Assembly: GCA_902770965.1 (NCBI GenBank) | Contig: CACXUY010000010.1 | Span: 1 to 58,305, forward strand | Source of the DNA: an uncultured Lachnospiraceae bacterium | GTDB taxonomy: Bacteria > Bacillota > Clostridia > Lachnospirales > Lachnospiraceae | Direction of reading: 5' to 3' | DNA length: 58,305 bases | Shown: piece by piece, positions 7,767-20,563 of the stretch | How the letters are laid out: every line of letters begins with the position of its first letter | How positions within the stretch are numbered: position 1 is the stretch's first letter | The notes under the pieces: generated by a model | The model's input: only the letters and a program-made list of their open reading frames with translations | Database searches by the model: none | What the model was told of the DNA's origin: nothing | Position numbers and translations under genes: made by a program

Positions 7767-10700
7767 ATGGAAAAGAACAGGATGCGTCCGATAAAATCCG
7801 GGAGAGGGATAAGGATGAGCTACGCCAGGCAGAACGAGGTTCTGAGCGTTCCTAACCTTATTGAGATTCAGAAGAAATCCTATCAGTGGTTTCTGGACGA
7901 GGGACTCAGGGAAGTGTTCAATGATATTTCTCCGATTGCCGATTTTTCCGGGCATCTTAGCCTTGAGTTTGTTGATTACACTCTGTGCAAGGATGATGTC
8001 GAGTATTCGATAGAAGAGTGCAAAGAGAGGGATGCAACGTACGCCGCGCCCATCAAAGTTAAGGTTCGTCTTATCAACGATGAGACGGAGAACATTAAGG
8101 AAACCGAGATCTTCATGGGGGATCTGCCTTTGATGACCGACACCGGCTCTTTCGTCATCAACGGAGCGGAGCGTGTCATTGTCAGCCAGCTGGTGAGGTC
8201 TCCCGGCATTTATTATGATATCAATCATGATAAATTGGGAAAGAGACTTTATACCTGCACGGTCATTCCCAATCGCGGCGCATGGCTTGAATATGAGACG
8301 GATTCGAATGATGTCTTCTATGTGAGGGTTGACCGCACCCGCAAGGTCACTGTCACTGTCCTTATCCGCGCCCTTGGCATAGGGACGAATGAGGAGATCA
8401 CCGAGCTTTTCGGTGAAGATCCCATGCTCACCGCTTGCTTTGAGAAGGACGGAGATCAGATCTGTGACGCGGACAGTGGTCTTCTTGAACTCTACAAGAA
8501 GATACGTCCGGGCGAGCCTCCTTACATCGACAACGCCAGAAGCCTGCTTGAAAGCATGTTCTTCGATCCTCGCCGCTATGATCTTGCGAAGGTGGGAAGG
8601 TACAAGTTCAACAAAAAGCTTCATTTTAAGAACCGTATTGTTGACCATATCCTCGCGGAAGATGTCATAGATGCCTCCACAGGTGAAGTCCTTGGAGAAG
8701 CCGGGCAGAAGGTCACTGCCGATATGGCGGTTACTTTTCAGGATTCCGGCATACCCTACATCTGGCTCGCCGCAGAGAACCGTAAGGTGAAGATCCTTTC
8801 GAACCTCATGGTCGACATGAGCAAGTACGTTGATTTTGATCCGGCGGAGGTCGGCATCAAAGAGAGCGTTTTCTATCCTGTCCTCACCTCATTGCTCGAG
8901 GAGTATCCTGATACCGAAGAGCTTAAGACCGCATGCCGCAAGCATGTGGCAGAGCTTGTTCCGAAGCACATCACACAGGATGATGTGTTTTGCTCCATTA
9001 ATTATTGCCTGGGGCTTACCGCGGGCATAGGCAGTGCCGATGATATAGACCACCTCGGCAACCGCCGTATCCGCGCAGTCGGAGAGCTTCTCCAGAACCA
9101 GTACCGCGTGGGCATGTCCCGCATGGAGAGAGTAGTGCGCGAGAGGATGACGACTCAGGACCAGGAGGACATAACCGCTCAGTCCCTGATCAACATCAAA
9201 CCTGTCACGGCGGCAGTCAAGGAGTTCTTCGGAAGTTCACAGCTGTCACAGTTCATGGATCAGAACAATCCTCTTTCAGAACTCACACATAAGAGACGTC
9301 TTTCCGCTCTGGGACCCGGAGGCCTGTCGCGAGACAGAGCCGGTTTCGAAGTCCGAGATGTCCATTACACCCACTACGGCCGCATGTGCCCTATCGAGAC
9401 CCCTGAAGGTCCTAACATCGGCCTTATCAACTCACTGGCCACTTACGCAAGGGTGAACGAATATGGTTTTGTCGAGACACCTTACCGCAAGGTGGACAAG
9501 ACCACCGATCCTTCCAATCCCCGTGTCACCGACGAGGTTGTATTCCTGACAGCTGACGAAGAGGATAATTATGTGGTCGCCCAGGCGAACTCACCGCTGG
9601 ATGAGGAAGGTCATTTTATCCGCAACAATGTGGCAGGTCGTTTCCGCGAAGAGACCACGGAGTTTATGAAGACGAGGGTCGACTTGATGGACGTCTCGCC
9701 GCGCATGGTTTTCTCCGTCGCGACTTCTATGATCCCCTTCCTGCAGAACGATGACGCGAACCGTGCTCTCATGGGCTCGAACATGCAGCGCCAGGCGGTT
9801 CCGCTCATGATAACAGACAATTGTATCGTCAGCACCGGCATGGATGCCAAGGCGGCCGCCGACTCCGGAGCCTGCCTGCTTGCAAAGCGCGCCGGTGTAG
9901 TCGAGAGAGTCAGCTCAACCAGCATAACGGTTGCTACAGATGAGGGTGAGAAGGATGTATACAACCTGCTCAAGTTCAAGCGCAGCAACCAGAGCAACTG
10001 CTACAACCAGGTGCCCATTGTTGATAAGGGAGATCGTGTTGAAGCCGGTGAGGCCATTGCAGATGGTCCTGCCACACACAACGGCGAGATCGGTCTTGGC
10101 AAGAGCCCGCTGATCGGTTTCATGTCCTGGGAAGGCTATAATTATGAAGACGCGGTCCTCATTTCCGAGAGGCTCGTGCGCGATGACGTCTATACCTCGA
10201 TACATATTGAGGAGTACGAGGCTGAAGCCCGCGACACCAAGCTGGGGCCTGAAGAGATAACCAGGGATGTCCCCGGCGTCGGAGATGAATCCTTGAAGGA
10301 TCTTGACGAGCGCGGCATCATCCGCATCGGCGCTGAGGTCAGAGCCGGCGATATACTTGTCGGCAAGGTCACTCCAAAGGGAGAGACGGAGCTTACAGCT
10401 GAAGAGCGTCTGCTTAGGGCTATTTTCGGAGAGAAGGCGCGCGAAGTCCGCGACACCTCCCTCAAGGTTCCCCACGGAGCTTACGGCATTGTTATAGACG
10501 CGAAGGTCTTCACCCGAGAGAACCGTGATGAGCTGTCTCCCGGAGTGAGTGAGAAGGTGCGTATCTATATCGCTCAGAAGAGGAAGATATCTGTCGGCGA
10601 CAAGATGGCAGGACGGCACGGCAACAAGGGCGTTGTCTCCCGCGTGCTTCCTATAGAAGACATGCCTTATCTGCCGAACGGCCGTCCGCTCGATATAGTA

Positions 10701-11651
10701 TTGAATCCGCTGGGCGTGCCTTCACGTATGAACATCGGCCAGATACTTGAGACTCACCTGAGCCTTGCGGCAAAATGCCTGGGCTTTAACGTCACCACTC
10801 CCGTATTTGACGGGGCGGATGAAAATGATATTATGGACACCCTCGAGATGGCCAACGACTATGTCAACGGCACATGGGAGGATTTCCAGGACAAATATAA
10901 CGACATAGTCAGACCTGAGATCATGGAGTACCTCGGCTCCCATCTTGACCACCGCAATGAATGGAAGGGCGTCAAGATCACTCGCGAGGGCAAGGTTCAG
11001 CTGAGGGACGGCCGTACAGGCGAGAAGTTCCATGGTCTCACCACCATAGGCTTCATGAACTATCTGAAGCTGCACCATCTGGTTGACGATAAGATCCATG
11101 CCCGTTCCACGGGTCCTTACTCACTTGTCACGCAGCAGCCTCTCGGAGGCAAAGCCCAGTTCGGAGGACAGCGTTTCGGAGAGATGGAAGTGTGGGCGCT
11201 GGAAGCATATGGCGCCGCATATACCCTTCAGGAGATCCTCACGGTCAAATCCGATGATGTTGTCGGACGCGTAAAGACTTACGAGGCTATCATCAAGGGC
11301 GGAAATATCCCTGAACCAAATGTACCTGAGTCCTTCAAGGTTCTTCTTAAAGAGCTTCAGTCCCTGGCTCTTGACATTAAGCTTCTAAGGGCGGACGGCA
11401 CTGAGGTAGAGGTCAAGGAGAATCTCGATGACGGAGCCCGCGATATCAAGGCAATGATAGAAGGCAGAGACCGCAGCTACGAGAGAGAAGAGAAATTTGC
11501 TTCAAAGGGCTTCACGGAGCAGGAGATATACGATGGCCAGATAATCAATATCGGCGGCTCAGACAGTGATGAAGATATGGAATATGATTCCTATACTGAT
11601 GACGGTATGCCTGACGGCTTCTTTGGTGAAGACGGACAGCAGGATGAATAA
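7767..11651 (+). CDS. rpoB: DNA-directed RNA polymerase subunit beta
   Basis: This 1294-residue subunit of core RNA polymerase forms one half of the catalytic cleft. The rifampicin pocket ([17 protein letters not shown]...[13 protein letters not shown]) has the sensitive residues at the usual Asp, His and Ser positions. The [12 protein letters not shown] and [18 protein letters not shown] segments are intact. The last 30 residues are strongly acidic. A GGGGTGA box lies 7 nt before the ATG. No rplL or rplJ precedes it. Instead it has its own promoter and is divergent from an unknown gene. rpoC follows 15 nt later. Confidence 0.99.
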   Translation: MEKNRMRPIKSGRGIRMSYARQNEVLSVPNLIEIQKKSYQWFLDEGLREVFNDISPIADFSGHLSLEFVDYTLCKDDVEYSIEECKERDATYAAPIKVKVRLINDETENIKETEIFMGDLPLMTDTGSFVINGAERVIVSQLVRSPGIYYDINHDKLGKRLYTCTVIPNRGAWLEYETDSNDVFYVRVDRTRKVTVTVLIRALGIGTNEEITELFGEDPMLTACFEKDGDQICDADSGLLELYKKIRPGEPPYIDNARSLLESMFFDPRRYDLAKVGRYKFNKKLHFKNRIVDHILAEDVIDASTGEVLGEAGQKVTADMAVTFQDSGIPYIWLAAENRKVKILSNLMVDMSKYVDFDPAEVGIKESVFYPVLTSLLEEYPDTEELKTACRKHVAELVPKHITQDDVFCSINYCLGLTAGIGSADDIDHLGNRRIRAVGELLQNQYRVGMSRMERVVRERMTTQDQEDITAQSLINIKPVTAAVKEFFGSSQLSQFMDQNNPLSELTHKRRLSALGPGGLSRDRAGFEVRDVHYTHYGRMCPIETPEGPNIGLINSLATYARVNEYGFVETPYRKVDKTTDPSNPRVTDEVVFLTADEEDNYVVAQANSPLDEEGHFIRNNVAGRFREETTEFMKTRVDLMDVSPRMVFSVATSMIPFLQNDDANRALMGSNMQRQAVPLMITDNCIVSTGMDAKAAADSGACLLAKRAGVVERVSSTSITVATDEGEKDVYNLLKFKRSNQSNCYNQVPIVDKGDRVEAGEAIADGPATHNGEIGLGKSPLIGFMSWEGYNYEDAVLISERLVRDDVYTSIHIEEYEAEARDTKLGPEEITRDVPGVGDESLKDLDERGIIRIGAEVRAGDILVGKVTPKGETELTAEERLLRAIFGEKAREVRDTSLKVPHGAYGIVIDAKVFTRENRDELSPGVSEKVRIYIAQKRKISVGDKMAGRHGNKGVVSRVLPIEDMPYLPNGRPLDIVLNPLGVPSRMNIGQILETHLSLAAKCLGFNVTTPVFDGADENDIMDTLEMANDYVNGTWEDFQDKYNDIVRPEIMEYLGSHLDHRNEWKGVKITREGKVQLRDGRTGEKFHGLTTIGFMNYLKLHHLVDDKIHARSTGPYSLVTQQPLGGKAQFGGQRFGEMEVWALEAYGAAYTLQEILTVKSDDVVGRVKTYEAIIKGGNIPEPNVPESFKVLLKELQSLALDIKLLRADGTEVEVKENLDDGARDIKAMIEGRDRSYEREEKFASKGFTEQEIYDGQIINIGGSDSDEDMEYDSYTDDGMPDGFFGEDGQQDE

Positions 11652-11666
11652 GGGAGGAGAGCGTTT

Positions 11667-14600
11667 ATGGCAGTAACAAACGAAGATACATATCAGCCGC
11701 TTGTATTTGACGCGATTAAGATAGGGCTCGCCTCTCCTGAGAAGATTCTTGAATGGTCTCATGGCGAGGTGAAGAAGCCCGAGACCATCAATTACCGCAC
11801 GCTTAAGCCTGAGAGAGACGGCCTCTTCTGTGAGAGGATCTTCGGTCCGAGCAAGGACTGGGAGTGCCACTGCGGCAAGTATAAGAAGATCCGTTTCAAA
11901 GGGATCGTCTGTGACCGCTGCGGAGTTGAAGTAACGAAGTCTTCCGTGCGCCGCGAGCGTATGGGACATATAGCGCTTGCCGCTCCCGTGTCCCATATAT
12001 GGTATTTCAAGGGAATCCAGAAGCAGATGAGCCTTATACTGGACCTCTCTCCGAGAGCACTCGAGAAGGTGCTGTATTTTGCTTCATATATCGTACTTGA
12101 CAAGGGCGAGACAGAACTGAGTTATCGCCAGGTGCTTTCCGAGAAGGAGTACCGGGAAGCATATGATAAGTACGGCAGCAGCTTCAGGGCCGGCATGGGC
12201 GCGGAAGCGGTGCAGGAGCTTCTGGCAGCGATAGACCTCGACGCGGAGTCCGAGGATCTGTCGGACAAGCTTAGGAATGCCACAGGACAAAAGAGAGCCC
12301 GCATTATCAAGAGGCTCGAAGTAGTTGAGGCTTTCCGCAAGTCCGGCAACAAGCCGGAATGGATGATCATGGATGTTATCCCGGTCATTCCCCCTGATCT
12401 TCGTCCTATGGTACAGCTGGATGGGGGACGCTTTGCCACCTCCGATCTTAACGACCTGTACCGCCGCATCATCAACAGGAACAACCGTCTTGCCCGCCTG
12501 CTTGAGCTTCGCGCCCCTGATATCATTGTCAGGAATGAGAAGCGTATGCTGCAGGAGGCGGTAGATGCCCTTATTGACAACGGCCGCCGCGGCCGCCCGG
12601 TCACAGGACCCGGTAACCGCGCCCTTAAGTCTCTGTCAGATATGCTAAAGGGCAAGCAGGGACGTTTTCGCCAGAACCTGCTTGGCAAGCGAGTCGATTA
12701 TTCCGGACGTTCCGTTATAGTCGTCGGTCCTGAGCTTAAGATCTACCAGTGCGGACTTCCCAAAGAGATGGCGATAGAGCTGTTCAAGCCCTTTGTTATG
12801 AAAGAACTGGTCGGCCGCGACAAAGCGCACAACATTAAGAACGCCAAGAAGATGGTGGAGCAGTTGAGGCCTGAAGTTTTTGATGTCCTCGAGGATGTCA
12901 TCAAGGAGCATCCGGTCATGCTTAACCGTGCTCCCACGCTGCACAGACTTGGAATTCAGGCTTTCGAGCCCATTCTGGTCGAAGGTAAGGCGCTGAAGCT
13001 GCATCCGTTAGTATGCACAGCCTTTAATGCTGACTTTGACGGCGACCAGATGGCAGTGCATCTTCCGCTGTCGGTCGAGGCGCAGGCGGAGTGCCGTTTC
13101 CTGATGCTCTCCCCCAACAACCTCCTGAAGCCTTCGGACGGCGGACCTGTCGCGGTTCCTTCTCAGGATATGGTTCTTGGCATCTATTACCTAACTCAGG
13201 AACGTCCCGGCGCTCTTGGCGAGAATTCCGTATACCGTAATGTCAACGAGGCGCTTCTTGCGTATGAGAACCATGCTCTTGACCTTCACGCCAGGATAAA
13301 AGTCCGCGTTACCAAGAGGAACGAAGCCGGCGAGGAGATATCCGGAATCGTGGAGTCCACTCTCGGAAGATTCCTCTTCAACGAGATACTTCCTCAGGAT
13401 CTGGGCATGGTTGACCGCAGCATCCCTGAGAATTTCCTTAAGCTTGAGGTCGATTATCTGGTCAAGAAAAAGAACCTTAAGTCTATCCTGCAGCATGCCT
13501 TCAACGTCCATGGCGCGACGGCTACGGCCGAGACTCTCGACAAGATCAAAGCTATCGGGTACAAATATTCTACTATAGCGGGCATGACCGTATCCATCTC
13601 AGATATGACGGTCCCTGCCACGAAGAATGAATTGCTTGATCAGGCACAGATCCAGGTCGATGAGATCGCCAAGCATTTCCGCAGAGGAAAAATCACCGAG
13701 AGCGAGCGCTATGACGCGGTCATACGTACTTGGAAGGAGACCGATGAGGAGCTTACAAAGAGGCTACTCGGAGGACTTGATAAATACAATAATATATTCA
13801 TGATGGCTGATTCGGGCGCCCGAGGCTCCGACAAGCAGATAAAGCAGCTTGCCGGCATGCGCGGACTGATGGCTGATACGACCGGCCACACTATCGAGCT
13901 CCCCATAAAATCAAATTTCCGTGAGGGTCTCGATGTACTGGAGTATTTCATCTCAGCGCACGGCGCCCGCAAGGGCTTGTCGGATACGGCTCTTCGTACT
14001 GCGGATTCAGGTTACCTCACACGTCGTCTGGTCGATGTTTCACAGGATCTGATCATCCGCGAGATGGACTGCTCACAGGAGAATGGCAAGATACCTTATC
14101 TTTCAATCCGCGCCTTTGCCGATGGCAAGGAAGTGATCGAGAGCCTTCAGGAGAGGATTACCGGCCGTACTTTGGCGGAGGATATCATCAATCCGGAGAC
14201 AGGCGCGGTGATCGCAAAGGCGAATGAGCTTGTCACCCCTCTAAAGGCAGCGGAGATCATGAAAACAGGCATCACTGAGATCAAGATCCGCACAGTCTTG
14301 ACCTGCCGCTCGCATCTGGGTGTTTGCGCGAAGTGCTACGGTGCCAATCTTGCTACCGGTGCGCAGGTACAGGTCGGTGAAGCTGTAGGCATCATAGCCG
14401 CTCAGTCTATCGGTGAACCCGGTACCCAGCTTACGATGCGTACATTCCACACGGGCGGTGTTGCCGGCGGCGATATCACACAGGGTCTTCCCCGTGTTGA
14501 AGAGCTTTTCGAGGCGCGTAAGCCCAAGGGACTTGCAATCATCGCTGAGATCGCCGGTAAGGTCGTGTTCAAGGATTCTAAGAAGAAGCGCGAGATAGAG

Positions 14601-15467
14601 ATCCGCGGGGTGGATCCTGAGAACGGCAACGAGATGGTCAAGACTTACCTGATTCCTTATGGTTCACGCATCAAGGTTGAGGATGGCAAAGAGATAGAAG
14701 CCGGCGATGAGCTGACAGAAGGTTCCATCAACCCCCATGACCTGCTTAAGATCAAGGGCCTTCGCGCGGTTCAGGATTACATGATTCGTGAAGTACAGAA
14801 GGTCTACCGTCTGCAGGGTGTTGACATCAACGACAAGCACATAGAGATGATCGTGCGCCAGATGCTTAAGAAAATCAGGGTCGATTCCAGTGGGGACAGC
14901 AATATCCTTCCCGGAACGACCATGGATATCCTTGAGTTTGATGACATCAACGAGAAGCTCATCGAAAAGGGTCTCCGTCCCGCCGAGGGCAAGAGAGTCA
15001 TGTTCGGTATCACCAAGGCCTCTCTCGCGACCAATTCCTTCATGTCAGCCGCTTCCTTCCAGGAGACTACTAAGGTGCTGACGGAAGCCGCTATCAACGG
15101 GAAGGTCGATCCGCTTATCGGACTGAAGGAGAATGTGCTTATCGGTAAACTCATTCCCGCCGGAACAGGAATGCATAAGTACGGTGATGTTGAGCTCGAT
15201 ACAGATGGAAGCGACCTGATTCCTGAAGAACCTGAGGAGGAGACTGAGGATATCGATTCTGCGGAAGACACTGCTGCAGATGGAATTCAGGACGATCCGG
15301 ATAGATTCTCCGGGGAAGATGAATTTGACAAGGACGATTTCGATGAAGGCATCTCCGAGGACGAGGGCTTCTATGAGGATGAGGACGAAGATGATGATCC
15401 TGAAGACGTCGGCTTCGATGGGGAGGAGACTGAGGATCACTCTGGAGACGGAGCTTTTGACTCATAA
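11667..15467 (+). CDS. rpoC: DNA-directed RNA polymerase subunit beta-prime
   Basis: This 1266-residue catalytic subunit shows the N-terminal zinc ribbon (CHCG...CDRCG), the catalytic NADFDGDQM motif that binds magnesium, and the second zinc site near [13 protein letters not shown]. The conserved core ends around residue 1180, and the last 80 or so residues are almost entirely Asp, Glu and Gly/Ser. This is a long acidic tail beyond the usual end of the family. It is preceded by GGGAGGAG and is co-transcribed with rpoB. A terminator follows at 15579. Confidence 0.99.
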   Translation: MAVTNEDTYQPLVFDAIKIGLASPEKILEWSHGEVKKPETINYRTLKPERDGLFCERIFGPSKDWECHCGKYKKIRFKGIVCDRCGVEVTKSSVRRERMGHIALAAPVSHIWYFKGIQKQMSLILDLSPRALEKVLYFASYIVLDKGETELSYRQVLSEKEYREAYDKYGSSFRAGMGAEAVQELLAAIDLDAESEDLSDKLRNATGQKRARIIKRLEVVEAFRKSGNKPEWMIMDVIPVIPPDLRPMVQLDGGRFATSDLNDLYRRIINRNNRLARLLELRAPDIIVRNEKRMLQEAVDALIDNGRRGRPVTGPGNRALKSLSDMLKGKQGRFRQNLLGKRVDYSGRSVIVVGPELKIYQCGLPKEMAIELFKPFVMKELVGRDKAHNIKNAKKMVEQLRPEVFDVLEDVIKEHPVMLNRAPTLHRLGIQAFEPILVEGKALKLHPLVCTAFNADFDGDQMAVHLPLSVEAQAECRFLMLSPNNLLKPSDGGPVAVPSQDMVLGIYYLTQERPGALGENSVYRNVNEALLAYENHALDLHARIKVRVTKRNEAGEEISGIVESTLGRFLFNEILPQDLGMVDRSIPENFLKLEVDYLVKKKNLKSILQHAFNVHGATATAETLDKIKAIGYKYSTIAGMTVSISDMTVPATKNELLDQAQIQVDEIAKHFRRGKITESERYDAVIRTWKETDEELTKRLLGGLDKYNNIFMMADSGARGSDKQIKQLAGMRGLMADTTGHTIELPIKSNFREGLDVLEYFISAHGARKGLSDTALRTADSGYLTRRLVDVSQDLIIREMDCSQENGKIPYLSIRAFADGKEVIESLQERITGRTLAEDIINPETGAVIAKANELVTPLKAAEIMKTGITEIKIRTVLTCRSHLGVCAKCYGANLATGAQVQVGEAVGIIAAQSIGEPGTQLTMRTFHTGGVAGGDITQGLPRVEELFEARKPKGLAIIAEIAGKVVFKDSKKKREIEIRGVDPENGNEMVKTYLIPYGSRIKVEDGKEIEAGDELTEGSINPHDLLKIKGLRAVQDYMIREVQKVYRLQGVDINDKHIEMIVRQMLKKIRVDSSGDSNILPGTTMDILEFDDINEKLIEKGLRPAEGKRVMFGITKASLATNSFMSAASFQETTKVLTEAAINGKVDPLIGLKENVLIGKLIPAGTGMHKYGDVELDTDGSDLIPEEPEEETEDIDSAEDTAADGIQDDPDRFSGEDEFDKDDFDEGISEDEGFYEDEDEDDDPEDVGFDGEETEDHSGDGAFDS

Positions 15468-15578
15468 GAACCCTGGCAAGAAAACCTCATGGATTATGAA
15501 CCGTGAACGTCTGAGAGACTATATATAGAAGAAAGTCATTCGCATAGGTTCGTCTGGCGGCTGTCAGGATGATATAAT

Positions 15579-15640
15579 GGCAGGATGGGAGCTGAGAAAG
15601 TGAGCAGCGCACATCCTGCCATATTCTTTTTTCTTTTTTG
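15579..15640 (+). terminator. Terminator of rpoBC
   Basis: GGCAGGATG (15579-15587) pairs with CATCCTGCC (15612-15620), with a nested GCTG/CAGC stem inside. It is followed by a T-rich run to 15639. The rpsL -35 starts at 15642, so the terminator and the promoter abut. Confidence 0.8.
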
Positions 15641-15641
15641 C

Positions 15642-15669
15642 TTGACAAAGTGGAATTGAATGATATAAT
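15642..15669 (+). promoter_or_regulatory. Promoter of the rpsL-rpsG-fusA-tuf unit
   Basis: Consensus TTGACA (15642-15647) and TATAAT (15664-15669) with a 16-nt spacer. It directly follows the rpoBC terminator, so the str genes are driven independently of rpoBC. Confidence 0.88.
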
Positions 15670-15731
15670 GAATCAGTGCGCTTTTCAGAGCGCTGTTTTT
15701 CAATGCAAAAATCTAACAGGAGGTGAAACGA

Positions 15732-16145
15732 ATGCCTACATTTAACCAGCTGGTGAGGAAAGGCAGACTTACTTCGGAGAAAAAGTCTACGGCTCCGGCG
15801 CTGCAGAGAGGTTATAATTCCCTGCACAAGCGTGCCATCAACACTTCTTCCCCTCAGAAGAGAGGTGTCTGCACCGCAGTCAAGACCACAACTCCCAAGA
15901 AGCCTAACTCCGCTCTGCGTAAGATCGCCAGGGTCCGTCTGTCGAACGGCATCGAGGTTACGAGCTACATCCCCGGTGAAGGACACAACCTTCAGGAGCA
16001 TAGCGTTGTCCTCGTGCGCGGTGGCAGGGTCAAGGATCTTCCCGGTACCCGTTACCACATCATCCGTGGCACGCTTGATACCGCCGGCGTCGCGAATCGC
16101 AGACAGGCCCGTTCGAAGTACGGCGCCAAGAGACCCAAGAAGTAA
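15732..16145 (+). CDS. rpsL: 30S ribosomal protein S12
   Basis: This 137-residue protein of the decoding centre shows the [11 protein letters not shown] and [11 protein letters not shown] loops, which carry the lysines whose mutation gives streptomycin resistance. Both are wild type here. AGGAGG at 15718-15723 sits 8 nt before the ATG at 15732, so an in-frame GTG at 15723 is rejected. It is the first gene of the str unit. Confidence 0.98.
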   Translation: MPTFNQLVRKGRLTSEKKSTAPALQRGYNSLHKRAINTSSPQKRGVCTAVKTTTPKKPNSALRKIARVRLSNGIEVTSYIPGEGHNLQEHSVVLVRGGRVKDLPGTRYHIIRGTLDTAGVANRRQARSKYGAKRPKK

Positions 16146-16282
16146 TTTTCGGGTCCGGTTAACTGGTACACAAGCGTAATCGTTTAGCAAGTGCCGGATA
16201 GTAGGATAGTTTCATTTGGAATATCCTGAGCCGGTCGTACACATTAAGCGAAGTACATGTGAGTACCTATGATTTAAACAAA

Positions 16283-16297
16283 CCGGGCATAGCCCGG
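16283..16297 (+). promoter_or_regulatory. Hairpin before rpsG, possible S7 autoregulatory site
   Basis: CCGGGC, a 3-nt loop and GCCCGG form a compact stem 23 nt before the rpsG start, at the end of a 175-nt rpsL-rpsG spacer. In Escherichia coli ribosomal protein S7 represses from this spacer. The parallel is inference from position only. Confidence 0.3.
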
Positions 16298-16320
16298 GAA
16301 TATTTAAGGAGGGAAGCAAC

Positions 16321-16791
16321 GTGCCGCGTAAAGGACATACTTCAAAAAGAGAAGTTCTTGCCGATCCGCTTTACAATGACAAGATCGTGACTAAACTGAT
16401 CAACCAAGTCATGCTGGACGGCAAAAAGGGTGTTGCGCAGAGAATCGTTTACGGAGCTTTCGCGTCGGTTGAGGAAAAGACCGGAAAGCCCGCGCTTGAA
16501 GTCTTTCAGGAAGCCATGAACAACATCATGCCTGTACTGGAGGTCAAGGCAAAGCGTATCGGCGGAGCCACATATCAGGTTCCGATCGAGGTTAAGCCCG
16601 AGCGCCGTCAGGCACTGGCGCTCAGATGGATCGTCATGTTCTCCCGCAAGAGAGGCGAGAAGAAGATGATGGACCGTCTTGCGGGCGAACTCATGGATGC
16701 ATCCAACAATACTGGCGCATCTGTGAAGAGAAAAGAAGATATGCACAAGATGGCAGAAGCCAACAAGGCTTTCTCGCACTATCGCTTTTAA
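16321..16791 (+). CDS. rpsG: 30S ribosomal protein S7
   Basis: This 156-residue primary 16S rRNA-binding protein organises the 3' head domain of the small subunit. It begins [11 protein letters not shown] with a GTG start after AAGGAGGG, and has the [13 protein letters not shown] and ALRWI segments typical of the family. Length is normal. It is followed by fusA after 19 nt. Confidence 0.98.
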   Translation: MPRKGHTSKREVLADPLYNDKIVTKLINQVMLDGKKGVAQRIVYGAFASVEEKTGKPALEVFQEAMNNIMPVLEVKAKRIGGATYQVPIEVKPERRQALALRWIVMFSRKRGEKKMMDRLAGELMDASNNTGASVKRKEDMHKMAEANKAFSHYRF

Positions 16792-16810
16792 TTAGTTAGG
16801 AGGATTACCT

Positions 16811-18928
16811 GTGGCTGGAAGAGCTTATCCCCTGGACAGAACCAGGAACATAGGTATCATGGCTCACATCGATGCCGGCAAGACGACGCTCACCGAGCGT
16901 ATACTGTATTATACCGGCGTCAACTACAAGATTGGCGACACGCACGATGGTACCGCCACGATGGACTGGATGGAGGAGGAACAGGAGCGTGGAATCACGA
17001 TTACCTCAGCCGCCACTACCTGCCATTGGACGTTGGAGAAGGAGGGCAAAACCGCTCCCGGCGCGCTTAAGCACCGCATCAACATCATCGATACCCCCGG
17101 ACATGTCGACTTCACTGTAGAGGTTGAGCGGTCGCTTCGCGTACTTGACGGCGCGGTAGGCGTTTTCAGCGCGAAGGGTGGTGTCGAACCCCAGTCAGAG
17201 AATGTCTGGCGTCAGGCTGATACCTACAATGTCCCCCGTATGGCGTTCATCAACAAGATGGATGTCATGGGAGCTGATTTCTTCGGCTCCGTTGACCAGA
17301 TTCGTGACAGGCTCCGCAAGAATCCCATCATTCTTCAGCTGCCTATCGGAAAGGAAGATGATTTCCGAGGCATCGTTGACCTGTTTGAGATGAAGGCCTA
17401 TGTCTATAACGATGACAAAGGAGTCGATATCACCATCAGCGATGTGCCGGACGATATGATGGCTGAAGCAGAAGATTATCGCTCAAAGCTTATTGAAAGT
17501 ATCTGTGAGCTGGATGATGATCTGATGGAGGCTTATCTTGAGGGTGAGGAGCCCTCGGTAGAAGACCTCAAGAAGGCGCTTCGCAAGGCTACCTGCGAAG
17601 GAACTGCCATACCGGTCACCTGTGGTTCTGCCTATCGCAACAAGGGCGTTCAGAAGCTTCTGGATGCCGTTATCGAATACATGCCTTCGCCGGTTGACAT
17701 ACCTGCCATTAAGGGTGTGGATCTGAAGGGCGAAGAGATTGAGAGACATTCCTCTGATGAAGAGCCTTTTTCGGCTCTTGCATTTAAGATCATGAGTGAT
17801 CCGTTCGTAGGAAAGCTCGCGTTCTTCAGGGTATACTCCGGTACGGTCAAGTCCGGGTCATATGTATACAACGCCACCAAGGGCAAAAAGGAGAGGATCG
17901 GACGCATCCTTCAGATGCACGCCAACAAACGTGAGGAGCTCGACACGGCTTATTCCGGAGATATTGCCGCGGCGGTAGGCCTCAAGGCCACTGCTACAGG
18001 CGACACTCTCTGCCTCGAGACAGATCCGGTCATACTTGAGTCCATGGAATTCCCCGATCCGGTCATAGATATCGCCATCGAACCCAAGACTAAAGCCGGT
18101 CAGGAGAAGATGGGCGACGCCCTGCAGAAGCTCGCGGAGGAGGATCCTACGTTTCGTGTGTCCACTAACAAGGAGACCGGTCAGACCATCATCGCCGGCA
18201 TGGGCGAGCTTCACCTTGAAATCATCGTGGACCGCCTGCTTCGTGAGTTCCATGTGGAAGCGAACGTCGGCGCGCCTCAGGTCGCCTACAAGGAGGGCTT
18301 TGCTTCAAGCGTCGAGGTCGACAGCAAGTATGTCAAGCAGACGGGCGGCCATGGCCAATACGGTCACTGCAAGGTTCGTTTCGAGCCTCTTGACCCCAAC
18401 TCCGAGACGACCTACGAATTCGAGAATCAGATCGTTGGAGGCGTTATTCCTAAGGAATACATCCCCGCAGTTGACGCTGGCATACGTGAAGCCTGCAAGG
18501 CCGGCGTTCTTGCCGGATTCCCCGTTCTTGGCGTGAAAGCCACGCTTATCGATGGTTCTTACCATGAGGTCGACTCTTCAGAGATGGCATTTAAGGTTGC
18601 GGGCTCCATGGCTTGTAAGGATGCCATGAAGAAGGCCGGCTGTGTGCTTCTTGAACCCATTATGAAGGTCGAGATCACTACGCCTACTGAATACATGGGA
18701 GATGTCATCGGCGATATCAACAGCAGACGCGGCCGTATCAACGGCATGGAAGAGGTCAACGGAGTCGAGCAGATCCACTGCTTTGTGCCTCTGGCTGACA
18801 TGTTCGGATATGCCACTGATCTTCGTTCCAAGACGCAGGGCCGCGGAGCATATTCCATGTTCTTTGACAGGTATGAGCCTGTTCCGAAGAGCGTTCAGGA
18901 AAAAATAGTGAACAATCACGAAAAGTAA
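16811..18928 (+). CDS. fusA: Elongation factor G
   Basis: This 705-residue translational GTPase drives tRNA-mRNA translocation. It shows the G1 loop AHIDAGKTT, the G2/switch region around RGITI, the DTPGHVDF G3 motif and NKMD G4, then domains II-V with GMGELHLEI. The start is GTG at 16811 after AGGAGGA. Length and motifs are normal and nothing suggests a paralogue. Confidence 0.98.
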   Translation: MAGRAYPLDRTRNIGIMAHIDAGKTTLTERILYYTGVNYKIGDTHDGTATMDWMEEEQERGITITSAATTCHWTLEKEGKTAPGALKHRINIIDTPGHVDFTVEVERSLRVLDGAVGVFSAKGGVEPQSENVWRQADTYNVPRMAFINKMDVMGADFFGSVDQIRDRLRKNPIILQLPIGKEDDFRGIVDLFEMKAYVYNDDKGVDITISDVPDDMMAEAEDYRSKLIESICELDDDLMEAYLEGEEPSVEDLKKALRKATCEGTAIPVTCGSAYRNKGVQKLLDAVIEYMPSPVDIPAIKGVDLKGEEIERHSSDEEPFSALAFKIMSDPFVGKLAFFRVYSGTVKSGSYVYNATKGKKERIGRILQMHANKREELDTAYSGDIAAAVGLKATATGDTLCLETDPVILESMEFPDPVIDIAIEPKTKAGQEKMGDALQKLAEEDPTFRVSTNKETGQTIIAGMGELHLEIIVDRLLREFHVEANVGAPQVAYKEGFASSVEVDSKYVKQTGGHGQYGHCKVRFEPLDPNSETTYEFENQIVGGVIPKEYIPAVDAGIREACKAGVLAGFPVLGVKATLIDGSYHEVDSSEMAFKVAGSMACKDAMKKAGCVLLEPIMKVEITTPTEYMGDVIGDINSRRGRINGMEEVNGVEQIHCFVPLADMFGYATDLRSKTQGRGAYSMFFDRYEPVPKSVQEKIVNNHEK

Positions 18929-19031
18929 CTTGAAATTGTAGTAAGTATAATGTACAATCATCATTAACGCTTGCATAGGTTTATGCATTGGTATGCCCTG
19001 GAAGGGCATTATACAAGGAGGATTTTCTAAA

Positions 19032-20225
19032 ATGGCTAAAGCTAAGTTTGAGAGAACCAAACCCCATGTTAACATCGGTACCATCGGCCACATCGACCAT
19101 GGCAAAACCACTCTGACTGCTGCTATCACCTTCACTCTGCATCAGAGACTGGGTCTTGGCGAGGACGTACCTTTTGATCAGATCGACAAGGCTCCCGAAG
19201 AGAGAGCTCGTGGTATAACGATCTCCACTGCCCACGTTGAGTACGAGACCACAAAGCGTCACTACGCTCACGTTGACTGCCCCGGCCATGCTGACTACGT
19301 CAAGAACATGATCACCGGTGCTGCTCAGATGGACGGTGCTATCCTTGTTGTTGCCGCTACCGATGGTGTTATGGCTCAGACCCGTGAGCACATCCTGCTT
19401 GCCCGTCAGGTTGGCGTTCCCTACATCGTTGTCTTCATGAATAAGTGCGATATGGTTGATGACGAAGAGCTCATCGAGATCTCCGAGATGGAAGTTCGCG
19501 AGCTGCTCAACGAGTACGAGTTCCCTGGCGATGACACTCCTATCATCCGCGGTTCCGCTCTTAAGGCTCTTGAGGATCCGTCCAGCAAGTGGGGCGATGC
19601 CATCATCGAGCTTATGGATACTGTCGATGAGTACATCCCTGATCCCGTCCGTGAGACTGACAAGCCTTTCCTGATGCCCGTTGAGGATGTCTTCTCTATC
19701 ACCGGCCGCGGTACTGTCGCTACCGGCCGTGTTGAGAGAGGTACCATCAAGGTTGGTCAGACTGTCCAGATCGTCGGTATCGTTGACAAGCCTCGCGATG
19801 TAGTCGTCACAGGTGTTGAGATGTTCCACAAGCAGATGGATCAGGGCGAAGCCGGCGACAACATCGGCGTCCTGCTCCGCGGCGTACAGCGTGACGAGAT
19901 CGAGCGTGGTCAGGTTCTGGCAGCTCCCGGCACCATTACTCCTCACAAGAAGTTTACTGCGCAGGTTTACGTTCTGACCAAGGATGAGGGTGGCCGTCAC
20001 ACTCCTTTCTTCAACAACTATCGTCCTCAGTTCTACTTCAGGACGACTGACGTCACCGGCGTATGCGAGCTTCCTGCTGGCGTTGAGATGTGCATGCCTG
20101 GCGATCACGTCACCATGACCATCGAGCTGATCTCCAAGGTTGCTATGGAACCCGGACTTCGTTTCGCTATCCGTGAGGGTGGCCGCACTGTCGGTTCTGG
20201 TTCTGTTGTTGAGATCATCGAGTGA
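19032..20225 (+). CDS. tuf: Elongation factor Tu
   Basis: This 397-residue GTPase delivers aminoacyl-tRNA to the ribosome. It shows [22 protein letters not shown] and NKCD, with the normal three-domain layout. AAGGAGG lies before the ATG at 19032. A small hairpin (ATGCCC/GGGCAT at 18993-19009) sits just upstream of that site. Codon choice is more T/C-ending and uniform than in neighbouring genes, as expected for very high expression. It ends the str unit, with a strong terminator 30 nt on. Confidence 0.98.
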   Translation: MAKAKFERTKPHVNIGTIGHIDHGKTTLTAAITFTLHQRLGLGEDVPFDQIDKAPEERARGITISTAHVEYETTKRHYAHVDCPGHADYVKNMITGAAQMDGAILVVAATDGVMAQTREHILLARQVGVPYIVVFMNKCDMVDDEELIEISEMEVRELLNEYEFPGDDTPIIRGSALKALEDPSSKWGDAIIELMDTVDEYIPDPVRETDKPFLMPVEDVFSITGRGTVATGRVERGTIKVGQTVQIVGIVDKPRDVVVTGVEMFHKQMDQGEAGDNIGVLLRGVQRDEIERGQVLAAPGTITPHKKFTAQVYVLTKDEGGRHTPFFNNYRPQFYFRTTDVTGVCELPAGVEMCMPGDHVTMTIELISKVAMEPGLRFAIREGGRTVGSGSVVEIIE

Positions 20226-20254
20226 TTTACGCTCATTAATATCAGATTACATAG

Positions 20255-20285
20255 GACCTTCGGTATTTCCGAAGGTCTTTTTTTC
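20255..20285 (+). terminator. Terminator of tuf
   Basis: GACCTTCGG (20255-20263), a 5-nt loop and CCGAAGGTC (20269-20277) form a perfect 9-bp stem followed by a T run to 20284. This is a textbook intrinsic terminator. Confidence 0.93.
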
Positions 20286-20343
20286 ATTGCCGTTAAAATA
20301 CCGGACGAAGCGCAAGCACTTTGTCCGGTATTTTAACGGCAAT
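20286..20343. repeat. 58-bp palindrome with perfect 21-bp arms
   Basis: Arm 20286-20306 is the exact reverse complement of 20323-20343, with a 16-nt centre that can partly pair. It begins directly after the tuf terminator's T run. Low GC at the arm tips and no following T tract argue against a plain terminator. Confidence 0.85.
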
Positions 20344-20400
20344 TTAGGTATGCTGAATAACAGGCGCTTAATTATTTACTAAATAATGTCATTTATTCCG

Positions 20401-20430
20401 TTTACAAAAGTGAACCTTTTGTGGTATTAT
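20401..20430 (+). promoter_or_regulatory. Possible promoter of the CotH-type gene
   Basis: TTTACA (20401-20406), an 18-nt spacer and TATTAT (20425-20430). The spacer holds an AAAAGTGAACCTTTT inverted repeat that could bind a regulator. The leader would be about 125 nt. Confidence 0.5.
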
Positions 20431-20563
20431 ATAAGAACATGGCGTTACAACTTTTTTGACCTATATCTCAGTTCTCTTTCATTTGCATCATATCATGGTG
20501 GCCTTCTATTGGGTCGTATGAGGGTCTTATTCGTATATCATTTTTGCAGAGGAGTATTTTATT

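Noticed and set aside
7749-8648. 299-residue open frame antisense to the start of rpoB
   Set aside because: Shadow of the rpoB coding sequence.
18930-18951. Separate tuf promoter (TTGAAA and TATAAT upstream of tuf)
   Set aside because: The boxes are only 10 nt apart and no better -35 exists, so tuf is treated as part of the str unit.
18981-20108. 375-residue open frame antisense to tuf
   Set aside because: The strong codon bias of tuf keeps the opposite strand open. No start signal and no homology pattern.
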